64,000 bases of DNA from UBA3839 sp963627995 (GTDB taxonomy: Bacteria > Bacteroidota > Bacteroidia > Bacteroidales > Bacteroidaceae): the NCBI GenBank assembly GCA_963627995.1, contig CAVGCV010000001.1, positions 124,001 through 188,000 on the forward strand. The letters are read 5' to 3'. Below the pieces are notes generated by a model. It was not told the origin of the DNA. It worked only from the letters and a program-made list of their open reading frames with translations, and made no database searches. The translations under genes were made by a program, and so were the position numbers. Below, in pieces: positions 8,124 to 18,700 of this stretch (position 1 is the first letter of the stretch; each line of letters starts with the position of its first letter).

Positions 8124-8924
8124 CTATTGGTCGCCGCCGAAGCCCGCCAGGCCCAACAAACGCCACATCACAAGGGACGGCAGGATTTCGGCGGTGCAAA
8201 AGTACAAAAAAAGGAGCAGAACGCTGTACCTTTTCAGCCTAAAGTTAGCATTTAGTTTGTAGAACAGCAGAATCTTATACAAAATGAACGCCCCCAGTGA
8301 GCAAATGGCAACTGCACATTGCAATTCGCTGCGATAAATGTCAATCATGGCGAGGGGGAAGGCGGCGAACGAGCAGGCCGAGGTGAGGAAGAAGTAGGCG
8401 GACAGCCAGCGGCCGCGCGACTCGCGGTCGAAGAACACCCAGTTCACGGCGGCGTAGGCGGCCCCCTTCGCGAGCACGAGCGCCATGAGGGCGGCCCCCA
8501 GGGCCAGCGGCACGAGGCGCGCGTCGATGGGGAGCGCGTCCAGCGCCGCCGCGCCGCCGTGGAGCGCGAGCCTGTTGCCGGCCATCAGCCCGAGGCTCAG
8601 GCACAGCACCCCCGTGAGCAGGAGCGTGCCGCGCCGCTCGCCCGCGCCCTTGCCGGTGCGCGCGTCGGAAAACCGGCGCTCCCTCGCGAAGAAGTCCCTC
8701 GCGCGGAACAGGATGTAGCGGTGGCTGCGGTGGACGGTGACGGCCAGCACGGCCAGCATCAGCAGGGCGAGCGGCGCGACCGCCGCCGAGTCGCCGAACG
8801 TCTCCGCGCGCGGCTGCCCCGCCGCGTCGGCGTCGGGCAGGCCCCTTCCCCTCGCGTAGTACTCGCTCCGGGCGATGGGCGTGGGGAGGGGGCGGATGAG
8901 CAGGGAGTCGTAGTTCTCAGGCAT
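8124..8924 (-). CDS. DUF4271 family integral membrane protein
   Basis: 266 residues with about six transmembrane segments after an N-terminal soluble stretch of about 45 residues. Characteristic segments are 'AAVNWVFFDRESRGRWLSAYF', 'FPLAMIDIY' and 'LYKILLFYKLNANF', which fit DUF4271, a Bacteroidota-specific membrane family of unknown role commonly found next to hemD. It begins 48 nt after metK ends. No catalytic residues are evident. Confidence 0.75.
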   Translation of the reverse strand: MPENYDSLLIRPLPTPIARSEYYARGRGLPDADAAGQPRAETFGDSAAVAPLALLMLAVLAVTVHRSHRYILFRARDFFARERRFSDARTGKGAGERRGTLLLTGVLCLSLGLMAGNRLALHGGAAALDALPIDARLVPLALGAALMALVLAKGAAYAAVNWVFFDRESRGRWLSAYFFLTSACSFAAFPLAMIDIYRSELQCAVAICSLGAFILYKILLFYKLNANFRLKRYSVLLLFLYFCTAEILPSLVMWRLLGLAGFGGDQ

Positions 8925-8972
8925 CGTGTCGGTCCTTCTTCTTTTTCGTCCGCGCCGCCGCCGGCGCGCGGC

Positions 8973-10259
8973 TCACAGCCCGAACGCCTCGCGGATGCGC
9001 TCCACGCAGTCGAGCTTCTCCCACGTGAAGAGCTCCACCTCGATGTCGCGCCTGCCGATGTAGCGGTTGTCGAAGTGCTTCACCACCGTGCGCGGCCGGC
9101 GCCCCATGTGTCCGTAGGCCGCCGTCTCGCTGTAGATGGGGTTGCGCAGCTTCAGCTGCTCCTCGATGGCGCGCGGACGGAGGTCGAAGAGCCGGCCGAT
9201 CCTGCGCGCTATCTCGCTGTCGCTCGCCGCCACGTGCGAGCGGCCGTAGGTGTTCACGTAGATGCTGACCGGGCGCGCCACGCCGATGGCGTAGCTCACC
9301 TGCACGAGCATCTCGTCGGCCACGCCGGCCGCCACCATGTTCTTGGCGATGTGCCGCGCCGCGTAGGCCGCGCTGCGGTCCACCTTCGAGGGATCCTTGC
9401 CCGAGAACGCGCCGCCGCCGTGCGCGCCCTTGCCGCCGTAGGTGTCCACGATGATCTTGCGCCCCGTCAGCCCCGTGTCGCCGTGGGGGCCGCCGATGAC
9501 GAACTTGCCCGTGGGGTTCACGTGGTAGGTGATGTTGGCGCCGAACAGCGCGCGCACCTCCTCGCTCTTGATCTCGGACAGCACGCGGGGCATGAGCACG
9601 TTGATGACGTCCTGCCTGATCTGCGCCAGCATCTGCTTGTCGGCGCGCTCCTGGTCGAGCGTCAGCGACGGGCGCACGAAGTCGTCGTGCTGCGTGCTGA
9701 CCACGATGGTGTCGATGCGCGCGGGGCGGCCGTCGTCGCCGTATTCGACGGTCACCTGGCTCTTCGAGTCGGGGCGCAGGTAGGTCATTTGCTTGCCCTC
9801 GCGCCGGATGTCGGCCAGCGTGCGCAGGATGTGGTGGCTCAGGTCGAGCGAGAGCGGGATGTAGTTCTCCGTCTCGTTCGTGGCGTAGCCGAACATCATG
9901 CCCTGGTCGCCCGCGCCCTGGTCCATGGGCAGCCCGCGCTCCACGCCCCGGTTGATGTCCGCGCTCTGCTCGTGGATGGCGCTCAGCACGCCGCAGCCCT
10001 CGGCCTCGAACTTCAGCTCGGCCTTCGTGTAGCCGATGCGCCGGATGGTGGCGCGCGCCACCTCCTGCAGGTCCACGTAGGCGTCCGACTTCACCTCGCC
10101 GGCGATGACCACCTGGCCCGTCGTCACGAGCGTCTCGCAGGCCACCTTCGAGCTGCTGTCGTAGGCCAGCAGCTCGTCGAGCACGGCGTCCGAAATCTGG
10201 TCGGCCACCTTGTCGGGATGGCCCTCGCTCACGGATTCCGATGTAAATAGATAACCCAT
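8973..10259 (-). CDS. metK: S-adenosylmethionine synthase
   Basis: 428 residues, slightly longer than the common 385-400 as in other Bacteroidota. Signatures: 'GHPDKVADQISDA' near residue 14, 'GAGDQGMMFGYA' (ATP/Met site), and the Gly/Lys-rich 'GGGAFSGKDPSKVDRSAAY'. It makes SAM from methionine and ATP in the cytoplasm. The gene has a roughly 200-nt leader from the promoter at 10465-10472, and a SAM-II-like RNA element lies at the very start of this leader, implying feedback control by SAM. Confidence 0.96.
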   Translation of the reverse strand: MGYLFTSESVSEGHPDKVADQISDAVLDELLAYDSSSKVACETLVTTGQVVIAGEVKSDAYVDLQEVARATIRRIGYTKAELKFEAEGCGVLSAIHEQSADINRGVERGLPMDQGAGDQGMMFGYATNETENYIPLSLDLSHHILRTLADIRREGKQMTYLRPDSKSQVTVEYGDDGRPARIDTIVVSTQHDDFVRPSLTLDQERADKQMLAQIRQDVINVLMPRVLSEIKSEEVRALFGANITYHVNPTGKFVIGGPHGDTGLTGRKIIVDTYGGKGAHGGGAFSGKDPSKVDRSAAYAARHIAKNMVAAGVADEMLVQVSYAIGVARPVSIYVNTYGRSHVAASDSEIARRIGRLFDLRPRAIEEQLKLRNPIYSETAAYGHMGRRPRTVVKHFDNRYIGRRDIEVELFTWEKLDCVERIREAFGL

Positions 10260-10395
10260 ACCTTTTTAAGTTAAAAAAGTGAATGACTGGAAGTAAGTGG
10301 TTAAAAATGGCGTGGGGGAGAAATGGGGAGAAGATGCGCGGATGGAACCATGCCCGCCGTCCGAAGCCGTCCGCGCCGGGCGGAACGCTGGTTCT

Positions 10396-10451
10396 GGCAT
10401 CCTTTTAGCATTTTTTTCTGTGGTTGCAAGCAGCCCAAATCTGTCCACATG
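10396..10451 (-). promoter_or_regulatory. SAM-II-like riboswitch in the metK leader
   Basis: Read on the minus strand, TGTGG (10449-10445) pairs with CCACA (10423-10419) to form P1. The loop holds GATTT and ends CTTGCAA; the 3' side continues with an A-run and TGCTAAAAGG. These segments match the conserved GAUUU...UUGCAA...GCUAAAAAGG core that I recall for SAM-II. A GGC/GCC pairing could give the pseudoknot. The element begins only a few nt after the predicted transcription start, and the gene makes SAM. The match was made from memory without a covariance model. Confidence 0.6.
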
Positions 10452-10464
10452 TCGTTTCTGGCGG

Positions 10465-10472
10465 CAAAGGTA
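10465..10472 (-). promoter_or_regulatory. metK promoter (-7 element)
   Basis: Minus-strand TACCTTTG, matching TAnnTTTG. No clear TTTG is visible at the -33 distance. Transcription would start near 10459, just before the SAM-II-like element. Confidence 0.6.
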
Positions 10473-10641
10473 GCGCATTTTCCCGAAACGCGCGCCCTTT
10501 CCCGCCCTTTATTTTTTTCCGGCGCAGGACGGGGGCGCGAGCAGGGGGCGACACTCCCCGCAGGGGGCGGGATTGGCCCGGGCCGCCGGCGCCCGCTCTC
10601 GCAGGCAGCTTGCCGCCGGGCTTGCAGATGCCCGGAAAAAA

Positions 10642-10740
10642 CTCTGCGGAGGGGGCGTGAAAAGCTCCGCAGAGAAAAATATTTTCGTCTGCGGACGAAA
10701 TGTGTTTTCTCTGCGGAGCGCGGGAACTTCCTCTGCGGCG
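10642..10740. repeat. Phased palindrome array R2
   Basis: Cores CTCTGCGGAG (10642), CTCCGCAGAG (10665), GTCTGCGGAC (10687), CTCTGCGGAG (10709), CTCTGCGGCG (10731); centre spacings 23, 22, 22, 22 bp. The inner spacers are AAAAATATTTTC and GAAATGTGTTTT. A T7 run and GCGCGC follow. It lies between the phosphatase stop (10819) and the metK promoter, that is, 3' of the phosphatase gene. The rest of the 559-bp gap (10260-10818) holds the metK leader, riboswitch and promoter. Confidence 0.85.
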
Positions 10741-10818
10741 TTTTTTTGCGCGCCGCCTGCCCCTCCTCCGTCCGCGGTGTCCTGCGCGGAGCGGAGGAGG
10801 GGGGGCGGGCGGGCGGCG

Positions 10819-13800
10819 CTACTTCGCCAGCACCTTGCGGCCGCCCACGATGTAGACGCCCGGCGCGGCGGCGGCCTTCACGCGGCGGCCCGTGAGGTCG
10901 TAGGCGGCGGGTGCGGCGGCGGAAGGCGCCGGGGCGGCGCCGATGGTCGTGGCGAGGCCGTCGACGACGATGCGGATGTCGGCGCCGGAAAGGTCGGTGC
11001 CGTCCGTCTCGATGTAGGCGCGGAAGGGCCTTGCCTGCGCGCCATCGGCGGCGGCGCGGAACGACAGCCTGTCGTCGTCGAAGAGCCAGGCGCTGCCTTC
11101 GGGCGACGTCGGGCGCAGCGCGCCCACAATTCTGGCCGTGCCCTCGGCGGAGGTGAGGATGCGCGCCCTCGGCTCTGCCATGACGCGGACGTTCGCGTTG
11201 CTCAGGCCGCCCTTCCAGGCCGTGGTCCCCGGGCAGCGGACGAAGCAGGGCGTGCCGCCGGTGACGGTCAGCCCGTACCAGTCCTTGAAGCTGAGCGTGA
11301 CGGTGTTGCCGTCCGACACGCTCAGCTCGTCGGCGGCCAGCACGCTGGCGCCTTCGCCGAAGAGCTGCGCTGCCTGCCTGACGGAGAACGAGAAGGGGAG
11401 GCACACGATGTTGCCGTCGTGCGTGCCGGCCCGCTCGTAGCTCACGCTTCGGGCCGTGAACGCGGCGTGCGACTGGAACGCGTAGGCGTCGTTGATGGCG
11501 AGGCTGTCGCACGCGCCGTCGACGACGACGTTGTGGTCGTCGCCCGCCTGCCCCGGGTTGGCGAACACCACGAGGTTCGGGTTCTTCGCCGTGGCGGCGG
11601 CGAGGCGGTTGGCGCTGGCCAGCTGCGTGATGTCGGCGGAGAGGACGCCCTCGTCGGCGAGCGCGTCGGTGTCGAGGTCGGCGTTGCCGTAGAGGTCGGC
11701 GTGCGTCCCGTCGTCCGAGATGACGGTCATGCGGTCGGCGTCGCCCACGAAGTCGACGGTCACGTCGTCGAAGGCGAGCCAGTTGGCGTTGCTCCTGTCG
11801 GCCTTGAACCCGAACGTGAGCACGCCGTCGTCGCCCACGCGGCCCACCACCGACGCGACGGCGCAGAAGCCCGTGCCGGCGAGCGCGCCGGCGCCGATGT
11901 CCCTGCCGCGGCGGATGGGGCGCGAGGCCTCGTTGGCGACGATGGAGAGCCCGTCGGCGGCGGCGAGCGCGTGCTTCTCACGCACGGCGCGCACGTTGGC
12001 CCTCACCTGGTAGTAGCCCTTCGGGAGGCCGTCGAGCGTGCAGGTGGCCGCCACGCCCTGGAGCGTGTTGTCGGAGGGGGTCCACAGCTCGTAGAAGGGG
12101 CGGACGAGCTTGCTGCCGTCGGCCTCCTGCCCCGTGGACCACGTGTTGCGCTGCACGGCGGCCGCCGACTCGCCCGTGCGGGCGACGGTCCAGCCCGGGT
12201 CGGTGGCGCCCGTGTAGTGGGCGACGCGCAGGGGCTTCGTCCAGCTGCCCTCGAACGACGGCGTGCCGGCGCCGAGCATCTTGGCGCGGAAGCGCGCTAT
12301 CTTCACCGCGCTCAGCCCGAGCGTGTCGACGCAGTAGTTGTCGAACTTGTCGCGCAGGGTCTTGCCGTCCAGCGCCTTGATGACGGCCATCTTGTCCGTC
12401 ATCCTGAACCATGGGCCGTCCAGCTTGCGCGTGCCGGCCCACGAGAACGAGGTGAGCTCGTAGTCCTTGTAGATGGCGTCCGCGCCCAGGCCGAGCAGGC
12501 CCTCGATCAGGAACGCCATGACGCCGGTGCGGTCCGCGCCCCACACGCAGTGGAAGTAGACGGGACGGTCGGCCAGCACGTGGTCCATGACGAAGTTGAG
12601 GTTGGCGGCGTGCTTGGTGCGGTTGGAGTCGTTGGTGAGCGACGTGCCGTCGGAGATTTCCATGTTCGACGCCAGGTAGTCGGTGTCGCCGCCCAGCGGC
12701 GAGGCGAGGTTCTCGCCGTAGTAGGCCGTCTTGTCCACGTGGAACGAGCGCAGGTCGAGGTCGGCGCGGATGCCGAGCGCGCGGAGCAGCTGGCGCGCCT
12801 CGGGCGTCGACTCGTGCACGTAGTTCGCGCCGCGCATCTCGCCGCCCCGGTAGACGAGCCCGTAGCGCACGGTGTGCCCGTCGTCGGTGGTCCATCCGCC
12901 CAGGTCGCGGATGTTGCTCATGCCGCCGGCCTTCACCATGCGCAGCCGTCCGCTGGTGGCGATGGTGCCCTCCGACGTCGTCTTGCCGCCGCCGCCGATG
13001 GTGTAGGTGTAGGTCTTGCCGGGCACGAGCGCGCCGAGCTCGCAGTGGTCGGCGTTCGCCGCGATGGCGAGCGTCGCCACGACGCCGCCGTCGCGGCTCA
13101 GCGTCAGCGTCTGCTCGCCGTCCGACAGCGGCACGGGCACGAAGGCGGTGTTGGGCTGGTCGGGCCGCCCCACGGGGGGCGCGGTGTATTTGGTGATGGC
13201 CGATGTCGATGCGTCGGTGTAGGTGGTGTTGTTCAGGAAGTTGCGCACGTTGGTGTTCTCGACGTTGACGGCGATGGCGACGTTGGAGAAGTCGATCTCG
13301 CGCGTGGCGAATGCCGATGCGTCGGTGTCGTCCACCGTCACGGTGTAGCCCTTGTACGTGCCCTGCAGCATGGCGCTTTCCCAGGGCGTGGGCGCGCGGT
13401 CGGGCTTGCCCGGGACGACGCGCACGCCGCTGAACGTGAGCGCGTCGGTGTCGGCGGCTGCCCTCACCATGTAGGGCCGTCCCGCCTCGATGGCCCCGAC
13501 GGGCTGCAGCACGAGCGTCTGCCCGTCGAGCGCGAGGATGCGCGCGGCCGCGAGCGGCGCGGGCACGGGCGTGTCGAACGGCAGGCAGAGCGGCGTCCAC
13601 GTGCCGGCGGCGAAGCGCTTGTTGAGCGTCACGTTGGCGGAGGGGACGATGTGGTCCACCGCGAGCGAGTCGCCCTCGTCGAGCGTCAGGCTCACCGTGG
13701 GCGCGCCGTAGTAGAGGCGGAAGTTGTCGAACGGCATCCAGGCCGTCGCCGAGAGCACGCCCGTGTCCCAGCGCACGCCGATGTCGAAGTCGTTGTTGCC

Positions 13801-15666
13801 GGCGGTGAAGTCTGCCTCCGCCACGTTCCAGTAGCGTCCCTGCGCGCAGGCCATCCTGAAGCCGGTGAGCCCGTTGGGCACCGTCAGCCCGTTGGCACCG
13901 CCCACGTCGGGCATCGACGTCGACGCCGACGTGCACGAGGGCGTGTAGCGCGCGTCGCTGTGCATGCTGCGGATGGGAACCTCGGTGTCGCCGAGCGTCA
14001 GCTTCGCCTTGCTGTCGAAGACGCCCTTCTCGTAGTTGTCGGCGTCGACGGTGAAACTGCGCGAGCGGAAGAAGGCCTGCACCTCGAGGGTGTAGTGTCC
14101 GGCGGGCAGGCCGCTGAGGCGCTGCTTCATCGAGAAGTCGTTGGTCGTCCCGAACTTCTCGCAGTTCTGCCTGTCGGCGTCCCACGTGACGCTCGCGCTC
14201 GTGCCGCCCAGCGTCCAGTCGGCCACGTCGGTGTCGAGGCTGGCGTTGCGGATGAGCGGCGTGAGGTCGAAGTAGCCGCACGCCGTGTTCGCCGCGTAGG
14301 TGGAGAGGAGCGTGTGGAACGCCGAGCGCGCGTCGGCCGTGGCGGCGTCCACGTCGTCGGCCGTTGCGGCGTTGTCGAGGCGCGCGCGCACGCCGGCCAT
14401 GGCGGCGTCGAAGCCGCTGCGGTCCGCCGCCTGTGCCGCCACCTGCTCGTAGCGCGCGAGGCCGGCCTTGGCTGCCTCGGCCCTGGCGGCCACCCCGTAG
14501 CGGCTGACGACGAGGTCGCGGTAGGCAATCCAGTTGTCGTAGATGTAGCCGAAGCGGCTGAGCGAGACGGTGAGCTTGCCGTCGGCGCCGACGTAGGTCT
14601 GCACGCTGTTGGCGTAGGCCCCCGTGTCCATCCACGCGCCGGCGGCGGCGAGCGTGTTGGGGATGTAGTAGGTGGAGTCGCCGATGACGGCGGTGAGCGC
14701 GTTGTCCATGCCGTTCGACTGGCCGTCGAGCAGCGGCGCCGTGGTCTTGCCGTCGAGGATGGAGTGGATTTTCACGGAGTCGCCGTTGACGGTGAGGAAG
14801 GCGCAGTGCTCGTCGTAGCCGCTGTTGGCCTGCGCCACGACGTTCGACCGCTTGCCGTAGCGGCAGAAGGCGTTGATGCTGATGGTGTAGAGCCCCTCGG
14901 GCAGCCCCGTGTAGCGCCAGGTCTTCCTGAACGCAGCGTTGCTGCCCGCCCAGTTCTCGGCGGCGGCTGTGGTCGAGGTCTCGGCCGCCGACTTGTAGAC
15001 CACGGGGACCATCGCGGCGAACTCCGCCTCGCCGACGCCCTCCGCCTCGAGCGCGGCCTTGCGGGCGGCGGCGGCGCGGCTGGCGACGAGCGCGTCGTAG
15101 TCGCCGCGGCCCATGAGCCGCCAGACGAGCGCGTCGTCGTCGGCGGGGGTGTGCCCGAGCTTGTTGTCCGACGAGATGCAGACGTAGCCCGTCGACTTGC
15201 TGTTGTTGGCCCTGATGACGAACGACTGGCCGTCGGGCTGGGGAATGACCTTCATCTCCGTGTATTTCGAGCCGTCGGTGTAGAGGCTCGTCGTGCCGCC
15301 CGAATACAGGTACAGCTGGTTGTCGAGCATCTGTATGACGGCGGAGCTGTCGGCGCCCCCGGGGATGATTTTCACGGGGATGCCGTGGTCGTCGAGCACG
15401 GCGCGCGTCTGGTAGTTGCGGCTGCGGGTGATGAACTTCGGCTTGCCGCCGGACATGGTGTAGATGTAGCCCGTCACGGTGTCGGTGCCGATGACGGGGG
15501 CTGGCGTCTTGCCGCCGCCCGTCTCGCCGCCGTCCTCGGCGACGGCCGGCGTTTCGTCCGCCACGGGCGATGCGGCGGAACGGCCGGTGGAAGCCTGCTG
15601 GGCGAACGCCCATGCCGCGCCGGCACATAGCAGCAGAAGTGCCGGGCAGAGAAGGTGTTTCTTCAT
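10819..15666 (-). CDS. Giant exported multidomain tyrosine-phosphatase-like protein
   Basis: 1615 residues with a signal peptide (about 1-22). The N-terminal half holds repeated Ala-rich helical (FIVAR-like) segments and beta-rich modules, including 'LPAGHYTLEVQAFFRS', similar to a module in the GH51 protein at 20043. At about 930-1110 lies a Y_phosphatase3-type domain: 'NIRDLGGWTTDDG' and the P-loop 'HCVWGADRTG' with Cys near 1041 and Arg of the CX5R motif present, so it is predicted to be catalytically competent. Beta-rich modules follow. The C-terminus 'YDLTGRRV...GVYIVGGRKVLAK' resembles a type IX-like sorting tail. The substrate is unknown; phosphoester hydrolysis outside the cell is inferred. 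96 bp separate it from the regulator upstream. Confidence 0.75.
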   Translation of the reverse strand: MKKHLLCPALLLLCAGAAWAFAQQASTGRSAASPVADETPAVAEDGGETGGGKTPAPVIGTDTVTGYIYTMSGGKPKFITRSRNYQTRAVLDDHGIPVKIIPGGADSSAVIQMLDNQLYLYSGGTTSLYTDGSKYTEMKVIPQPDGQSFVIRANNSKSTGYVCISSDNKLGHTPADDDALVWRLMGRGDYDALVASRAAAARKAALEAEGVGEAEFAAMVPVVYKSAAETSTTAAAENWAGSNAAFRKTWRYTGLPEGLYTISINAFCRYGKRSNVVAQANSGYDEHCAFLTVNGDSVKIHSILDGKTTAPLLDGQSNGMDNALTAVIGDSTYYIPNTLAAAGAWMDTGAYANSVQTYVGADGKLTVSLSRFGYIYDNWIAYRDLVVSRYGVAARAEAAKAGLARYEQVAAQAADRSGFDAAMAGVRARLDNAATADDVDAATADARSAFHTLLSTYAANTACGYFDLTPLIRNASLDTDVADWTLGGTSASVTWDADRQNCEKFGTTNDFSMKQRLSGLPAGHYTLEVQAFFRSRSFTVDADNYEKGVFDSKAKLTLGDTEVPIRSMHSDARYTPSCTSASTSMPDVGGANGLTVPNGLTGFRMACAQGRYWNVAEADFTAGNNDFDIGVRWDTGVLSATAWMPFDNFRLYYGAPTVSLTLDEGDSLAVDHIVPSANVTLNKRFAAGTWTPLCLPFDTPVPAPLAAARILALDGQTLVLQPVGAIEAGRPYMVRAAADTDALTFSGVRVVPGKPDRAPTPWESAMLQGTYKGYTVTVDDTDASAFATREIDFSNVAIAVNVENTNVRNFLNNTTYTDASTSAITKYTAPPVGRPDQPNTAFVPVPLSDGEQTLTLSRDGGVVATLAIAANADHCELGALVPGKTYTYTIGGGGKTTSEGTIATSGRLRMVKAGGMSNIRDLGGWTTDDGHTVRYGLVYRGGEMRGANYVHESTPEARQLLRALGIRADLDLRSFHVDKTAYYGENLASPLGGDTDYLASNMEISDGTSLTNDSNRTKHAANLNFVMDHVLADRPVYFHCVWGADRTGVMAFLIEGLLGLGADAIYKDYELTSFSWAGTRKLDGPWFRMTDKMAVIKALDGKTLRDKFDNYCVDTLGLSAVKIARFRAKMLGAGTPSFEGSWTKPLRVAHYTGATDPGWTVARTGESAAAVQRNTWSTGQEADGSKLVRPFYELWTPSDNTLQGVAATCTLDGLPKGYYQVRANVRAVREKHALAAADGLSIVANEASRPIRRGRDIGAGALAGTGFCAVASVVGRVGDDGVLTFGFKADRSNANWLAFDDVTVDFVGDADRMTVISDDGTHADLYGNADLDTDALADEGVLSADITQLASANRLAAATAKNPNLVVFANPGQAGDDHNVVVDGACDSLAINDAYAFQSHAAFTARSVSYERAGTHDGNIVCLPFSFSVRQAAQLFGEGASVLAADELSVSDGNTVTLSFKDWYGLTVTGGTPCFVRCPGTTAWKGGLSNANVRVMAEPRARILTSAEGTARIVGALRPTSPEGSAWLFDDDRLSFRAAADGAQARPFRAYIETDGTDLSGADIRIVVDGLATTIGAAPAPSAAAPAAYDLTGRRVKAAAAPGVYIVGGRKVLAK

Positions 15667-15762
15667 TTGGCGTTTGGTTTTTAAGGGGTGTTTGGTCTTA
15701 AGGTTATGCCCGGGGGGATGGGGGCGGCCCGTCGCGCGCCGGCTCTTCTTCCGGGGGGCGGT

Positions 15763-18700
15763 TCAGGATTTGCGCGCCTGCCTGGCGAACTCGCCGGGCG
15801 TGATGCCGAACTGCTTCATGAAGCAGCTCGTGAAGTAGGACGCGGAGCTGAAGTTGAGCCGCTCGCTCACCTCGCGGACGCCCAGCCCCTCGCCCAGCAT
15901 CCGGGCGGCGCGCTTGAGGCGGCAGAGGCGGATGTAGCTGTTGGGCGAGAGCGAGGTGACGCCCTTCACCTTGCGGTAGAGGGTGCTGACGCTCATGCAC
16001 ATGTGGTCGGCGACGAACTCGACGGACAGCTCGTCGCGGGAGATGTTGCCGTTGATGAAGGCGTCCATCTTCTCCAAGAACTGCCCGTCGGCGCGCGCCA
16101 CCGCCACGTCGCTCGTCAGGGCGAACGGCGAGTGGATGAACGTCTGGCGGATGAGCTCGCGGTTGCTGATGAGGTTGTCGATTTGCGCCAGCAAGTGCTG
16201 GGTGGAGAACGGCTTCTGGATGTAGGCGTCGGCTTGCGTGCGCAGCGCGCTCATGTAGTCGTCGAACGAGGTCTTTGCCGTCAGCATGACGATGGGGATG
16301 TGGCAGGTGTGGAAGTCGGACTTCAGGCGCGCGCAGAGCCGGATGCCGTCCATGACGGGCATCATGATGTCGGAGACGACGAGCGCCACGCCCTGCTCCC
16401 GGAGGACGTCGAGCGCCTCCTGCCCGTTCCCGGCCTGTAGCACGCGGTACTTCGCGTCCAGTTCCTGCGCGACGAACTCGCGCAAGTCCCGCTCGTCGTC
16501 CACCAGCAGGACGGAGGGCCTCCGCCCCTCGCCCGCCGGCGCGTCGCCGTCCTCGCGCTCCGCCCCGCCGCCGGGCCGCTCGTCCGCCGCCTCGCCGCGC
16601 ATCGGCTGGTAGGCGGGCAGGCAAAGCACGAACGAGTTGAGCGCGGCCTCCTTGTCGTCCAGGTAGAAGCGGCCGTTGTGCAGCTGCGCCAGCGAGCGCG
16701 TCAGCGGCACGCCCAGCCCGCTGCCCTGGATGGTGGCCTGGCTTTGGTTGGCGTAGTACTGCTCGAAGGGCTGGAAGATGCGCTCCACCTGCCCGGGCGG
16801 GATGCGCGGGCCGTCGTTGCTGACGCGCAGCACCACTTCCCGCTGCCCGGCCTCGCTGGCTTCCGCGAGCGACACGGCCACCCGCCGCTCGCAGAACTTG
16901 CAGGCGTTGGACAGGATGTTGCTCACCATCTTGACCAGCGAGTCGCGGTCGGCCATCACCGGGCGGCGGGCGCCGTCCAGGCCCCGCAGCGCGAGCTCGA
17001 TGCCCCGCTTCTCCACGAGCGGGCGGAAGTTCTCCACCTGCTCGCGCACCACCTCCGCCGCGTCGAGCAGGACGAAGTTCATGGGCAGCTGCTTCGATTC
17101 AATCTTGCGGAAGTCGAGCAGCTGGTTCACCAGCGCCAGCAGGCGGTTGGTGTTGCGCCGCAGCAGGCGGAGCGTCTCCCGGGCGTCGGGCAGCTGGCCC
17201 GCCTGCGCGCGCAGGCGGTCGCAGCACCCGGAAATCAGCGTCAGGGGCGTGCGTATTTCGTGGGTGATGGTGGTGAAGAAATTGACCCTCGCCTGCAGAA
17301 TCTCCTTCAGGTGCTCGTTCTGCAGCACCACGATGCGCTCCCGGTACTCGCGCCGCTTGCGCAGGTAGAGCCCGGCGGCCAGGGCGGCCAGCAGCGCGGC
17401 GGCCAGCGCGCCGAGCAGGACGCGGAACGCCGGGCTGTGCAGGAACGTGGGGCGCACGGTGAGCTCCAGCAGGCTGGCCTCGCCGTCCCACTGCGTGGGG
17501 TCGGCCGTGGCCTGCACCTCGAGGCGGTACGTGCCGGGCGAGAGGCGCGTGAAGTGCAGCCCGCCCTTGTCGGCGGCGGCCACCTGCCACGGCGCGCCGT
17601 CCCGCAGGCGGTAGCGGAACCAGAGGGGCGTGTGCCACGCCTGGCCGGGCACGGCGTAGTGGATGCTGAAGACGCTGTCCTCGGGCACGCTCGCCTTCCC
17701 CGCCCGCAGGCCGGCGAAGACGGATGCCGCCGCCGGCGCCGCCTGGCTGCCGACAACCAGGTCGGTGAACTCGGCGCGGGCGTCCGCCGGGCGGTCCGAG
17801 AGGGCGGCGGGCGCGAAGTCGATGAGCCCGTCGTAGGTGCCCATGTAGATGCGCCCGTCGAGGTCCTGGTAGCTGGAGTGGTAGTTGAACAGGTCGTAGG
17901 GCAGGCCCTCGCCCATGCCGTAGTGCGACGCCTCGTCGCGCTCCGCGTCGTAGCGGTAGAGCCCGCTGAAAGTGCCGACCCACAGCTTTCCGCCCGCGCC
18001 CTCGGCCACGCTGCTCACCGTCACCTGCTGCCGGCCGGAGGCGAGCGCGGCGGTGCGCGCCTGGCCCGCCTGCGGGTCGTACTCCACCAGCCCGAAGCGC
18101 TTGCTCCCCACCCACAGGCGGTGTCGGGAGTCCTGGAAGACGGTCGTGGCCGACGGATAGGGGTATTCGGTCCTGCGCCCGGCCCAGCGCCCGTCGCCCG
18201 TGCGCGTGAGGCGGTAGAGCCCGCTGCCCAGCGTGCCGAGCCACACGCGGTGCTGCCGGTCTTCGTAGATGGCGTGCGCGAACGGGGCGCCCAGCCCCTC
18301 GATCCGCCGGAAGCGTCCCGAGGCGGGGTCGAGCCAGCACGCCCCCGCGATGGTCCCGACGAGGAGGGCGCCGCCGGACGTGCGGCGTATGCAGACGAGC
18401 GTGTTGCTTGCCAGCCCGTCGGCCGTGCCGTAGTGGGCCACGACCTGCCGCGTCAGCACGTCGAGCGCGTAGAGCCCCCCGTCGAAGGTGCAGACCCACA
18501 GGCGGCCGCCGTCGGCGCAGAGCCCCTGTATGTTCTTGCTGACGGCGCGCCCCTGCCATGCGAGCTCCACGCGGCGGAGCGTGTGGGACGCAGGGTCGAG
18601 CAGGGCCAGCCCGCCGTCCTCGCTGCCGACCCACACCTGCCCCTGTGCGTCGCGGCAGATTTCGCGGATGATGTTGGCCACGGCGCGCCCCTCGCCGTCG

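Noticed and set aside
10573..15630. A 1685-codon open frame on the + strand opposite the phosphatase gene
   Set aside because: High-GC genomes give long antisense frames. It has low-complexity Arg/Ala/Val/Gly-rich translation, no signal or domain, and the minus-strand frame has clear families. The same applies to the long antisense frames opposite HTCS, GH51, mutS and the antiporter.
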